64,000 bases of DNA from Bacteroidota bacterium. GTDB taxonomy: Bacteria > Bacteroidota > Ignavibacteria > Kryptoniales > JAKASW01. Of the stretch, positions 62,277-64,000 are shown piece by piece; position 1 is the stretch's first letter; the number at the start of each line of letters is the position of its first letter. The notes beneath the pieces are model-generated. The model had not been told where the DNA came from, made no database searches, and saw only the letters and a list, made by a program, of their open reading frames with translations. The stretch lies in contig JAKAGT010000001.1 in the NCBI GenBank assembly GCA_021825585.1, positions 248,001 to 312,000 on the forward strand, in the 5' to 3' direction. Both the position numbers and the translations under genes were made by a program.

Positions 62277-63467
62277 TCAGCACAGCGCGCCTGCCTTCGG
62301 CTTCGGTCTTCTCATGCCGGCGTCCCGCACAAACGCCAGTGCGTTGCCGAGATCCTCCGTCAGGTCCTCAACCGCTTCAATTCCAACAGACAGCCTGATT
62401 ACCCTCTCGTTTATCCCCGCTTTCTCACGCTGCTCGGGCGCCATCGACGCGTGGCTCATTGTTGCCGGGTGCTCGATCAGCGATTCGACACCACCCAGGG
62501 ATTCCGCAAGCGCGAATAGTTTCGTGGAACGAAGAACATGTTTCACCTCTTCGATTCCGCCGTCTACTTCGAACGAGACCATCCCTCCAAACCCTTTCTG
62601 CTGTTTCGCTGCCAGCTCATGATTCGGATGAGTTTCAAGGCCGGGATAGTAGACCTTCCTGACGTTCGGATGCTTTGAAAGGAATTCGGCGACGGCCCTG
62701 GCATTTTTTTCGTGTTCCTTCATTCGGGGCACGAGCGTCTTTATTCCGCGAAGCACAAGCCAGCAGTCGAACGGTGAAGCGCCCTGCCCGACAGCGTTGG
62801 CAAGAAACTGAAGCCTCTCCGCATTTTTCCGGTCCTTTGCAACCACTGCCCCTCCGACTACGTCGCTGTGCCCGTTGAGGTATTTCGTCGTCGAATGAAT
62901 AATGAAATCTGCGCCGAGCTCGAACGGCTTCTGATTGACCGGCGAGAGGAATGTGTTGTCGACAATCGACAGCGCTCCGTGGGCGTGGGCAATATCCGAC
63001 AGTTTCCGGATGTCGACAATATTCAGGAGAGGGTTGCTCGGAGTCTCAATCCAAAACGCCTTGGTGTCGGCTCTGACGGCTTCCTCCACCGCCGTCAAAT
63101 CGGTCATGTCCACATAAGAAATTTGCAGGCCAAACAGTTCGCGATAGGTCCTGAGAAGGCGTTCGGTGCCGCCGTAACAATCATGCGTACAAATGATGTG
63201 GTCACCGGCCCTGAAGAAGTGGAGCATGAGGGCGACAGCTGCCATCCCGGTTGCTACAGCAGCTGCACCCGCACCCTCTTCGAGAGCAGTTATGTTCTCT
63301 TCGAGCGATCTGCGGGTCGGGTTGCCGCTCCGGGTGTAGTCGTAACCCTTGGTTGTTCCGACATCTTCGAACCGGAATGTTGAAGTCTGGTAGATTGGGG
63401 TGGTTACGCTGTTGTAAGCGGAATCTTTATCCACACCTGTGTGGACTGTTTTTGTCTGAAGACGCAT
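62277..63467 (-). CDS. metB: cystathionine gamma-synthase/lyase family PLP enzyme (MetB-like)
   Basis: 396 residues of the Cys/Met metabolism PLP family. PYQTSTF-like PIYQTSTFRF, YDYTRSGNPTRRSLEENIA region, GMAAVALML, the PLP Asp in SIVDNTFLSP and Lys in HSTTKYLNGHSDVVGG, and LGGVESLIEHPATMSH. The family contains synthase, lyase and O-acylhomoserine sulfhydrylase activities that cannot be told apart by eye; SAM-riboswitch control favours a methionine-biosynthetic role. The ATG at 63467 has GGGAGGAG eight bases upstream. Confidence 0.93.
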   Translation of the reverse strand: MRLQTKTVHTGVDKDSAYNSVTTPIYQTSTFRFEDVGTTKGYDYTRSGNPTRRSLEENITALEEGAGAAAVATGMAAVALMLHFFRAGDHIICTHDCYGGTERLLRTYRELFGLQISYVDMTDLTAVEEAVRADTKAFWIETPSNPLLNIVDIRKLSDIAHAHGALSIVDNTFLSPVNQKPFELGADFIIHSTTKYLNGHSDVVGGAVVAKDRKNAERLQFLANAVGQGASPFDCWLVLRGIKTLVPRMKEHEKNARAVAEFLSKHPNVRKVYYPGLETHPNHELAAKQQKGFGGMVSFEVDGGIEEVKHVLRSTKLFALAESLGGVESLIEHPATMSHASMAPEQREKAGINERVIRLSVGIEAVEDLTEDLGNALAFVRDAGMRRPKPKAGALC

Positions 63468-63602
63468 TTGGTACTCCTCCCTTTTCAAATTCTAAACACT
63501 AAACCCTTTGAAGACTCGGAACTCGACCCGGAAGACGATCAGCTTCCCAACTTCAAATGCCTTTCGGAGTTCCGTGTTTCGGACTTAGAATTCCCTTAAA
63601 AC

Positions 63603-63631
63603 AAAAAACCTCTTCCGATGATCAGAAGAGG
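63603..63631 (-). terminator. expression-platform terminator of the SAM riboswitch
   Basis: CCTCTTC (63631-63625) pairs with GAAGAGG (63615-63609), then TTTTTT (63608-63603). It lies directly downstream of the aptamer and 136 bases before metB. Confidence 0.9.
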
Positions 63632-63642
63632 CAGGATACCAG

Positions 63643-63782
63643 CGTCTTCCTCTCATCTTTCTCCGCAAGGGCGGAGCAGGAATTAGCACCTCAACGTCCG
63701 GGTCAAATCAAATCCGACTTGACCCGAGCTGGTTGCTACGGCGTCACAGGGCCTGTTCCCTCGGCCGTTCTAGATAAGAATG
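63643..63782 (-). promoter_or_regulatory. SAM-I riboswitch (S-box) aptamer
   Basis: Read on the minus strand: CTTATCTAGAACGGCCGAGGGA, split as CTTATC, AGA, GG, GAGGGA; then CAGGCCC-TGTGACGCC, AGCAACC, a long P3-like arm GGGTCAAG with TTTGACCC, GGTGCTAATTCC-TGC, GAAAGATGAGAGG. These are the conserved core elements of the S-box in order. High SAM should favour the terminator and switch off metB. Confidence 0.95.
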
Positions 63783-63810
63783 AGGTTTTCAAAGAGACTT
63801 TCGACTCTTT

Positions 63811-63839
63811 AAAATAGACGAAATTTCACCGCGTGTCAA
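63811..63839 (-). promoter_or_regulatory. predicted promoter of the S-box/metB transcript
   Basis: -35 TTGACA (63839-63834), exact 17-base spacer, -10 TATTTT (63816-63811). Start of transcription would fall near 63804, about 20 bases before the aptamer. Confidence 0.75.
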
Positions 63840-63873
63840 GCGGTTTGATCGAGAATTCCTCATAAAACCCGGT

Positions 63874-63999
63874 TCACCGCCTGGACCCGGTAACGGGAGC
63901 AAGCGACGATCGAAGAAGCCGCCGCGCAACGGACGGCAGCTCACTCCTGATGGCTGACGCGATGCTAAAAGCTACAACGCCACCAGCGGAAGACTCACC
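63874..63999 (-). CDS. possible C-terminal end of a gene continuing beyond the right edge
   Basis: Forty-one codons open from the window edge to TGA (ending GSRR), Ala-, Ser- and Arg-rich with one hydrophobic stretch (GGVVAFSIASAI). Too short to assign; it could be chance or the tail of a minus-strand gene. Confidence 0.3.
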   Translation of the reverse strand, partial: GESSAGGVVAFSIASAIRSELPSVARRLLRSSLAPVTGSRR

Positions 64000-64000
64000 T

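Noticed and set aside
1-64000. CRISPR arrays, tRNA or rRNA genes, prophage or transposase genes
   Set aside because: I looked for regular repeats, tRNA-like arms, integrase and transposase motifs on both strands and saw none; a covariance-model search would be needed to exclude small RNAs.

Overview
The window is bacterial, of moderately high GC, densely coded, and carries no rRNA, tRNA, CRISPR array or insertion sequence that I can see. Content points to a Gram-negative member of the FCB group, most like the Ignavibacteria/Kryptonia side: beta-barrel porins, a division and cell-wall cluster led by mraZ, an FtsI with PASTA domains, MurE with the meso-diaminopimelate motif DNPR, a group 3b-type cytoplasmic [NiFe] hydrogenase, cytochrome bd oxidase, many sigma-54-type regulators, good Shine-Dalgarno sequences and TTGACA-type promoters. 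The taxon is inference.

Layout. 1-4250 (+): end of an M20 peptidase, then a porin and two PstS-like phosphate-binding proteins, with 11-bp-periodic Pho-box-like repeats upstream of the porin and of the second pstS. 4420-6469 (-): an NtrC-type regulator and a receiver-DHp protein. 6537-24326 (-): an almost gapless dcw cluster, transcribed mraZ-rsmH-ftsL-ftsI-murE-murF-mraY-murD-ftsW-murG-(PH-like membrane protein)-murC-murB-ftsQ-ftsA-ftsZ. A LexA-like regulator that has lost all its self-cleavage residues is divergent from mraZ. 25.3-26.6 kb: two small unknown genes. 26.6-38.8 kb: a carbon-scavenging block with cstA, two paralogous ArsA/Get3-type ATPases, two paralogous small proteins, a porin, an acetate-transporter homologue and acs, with a GNAT/acyl-CoA-synthetase fusion (Pat-like) divergent from acs. 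38.8-42.8 kb (-): a symporter-type sensor kinase and its NtrC-type partner. 43-48.2 kb (+): a hydrogenase operon behind a sigma-54-type promoter. 48.4-54.4 kb: TPR protein, two-domain thiol oxidoreductase, DEAD-box helicase and cydAB.

54.6-64.0 kb (-) is the most interesting part: a cysteine and sulfur assimilation region. Its main operon holds siroheme sulfite reductase, a lone ATP-sulfurylase N-terminal-like domain, siroheme synthase, a small zinc-finger protein, CysM, a JAMM protease (Mec-like) and a CysO-MoeB-rhodanese triple fusion. Together these look like the CysO carrier-protein route to cysteine. The operon is preceded by a 37-residue leader peptide with six Cys codons within eight, then a strong intrinsic terminator and a possible antiterminator: the architecture of a cysteine-responsive transcription attenuator. 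The adjacent metB-like gene has its own SAM-I (S-box) riboswitch, so two different RNA switches, apparently for cysteine and for SAM, stand about 1.5 kb apart.

Several promoters here (lexA-like gene, Cys leader, the ArsA-associated small gene) place the predicted start of transcription within about ten bases of the start codon, suggesting leaderless or near-leaderless mRNAs.
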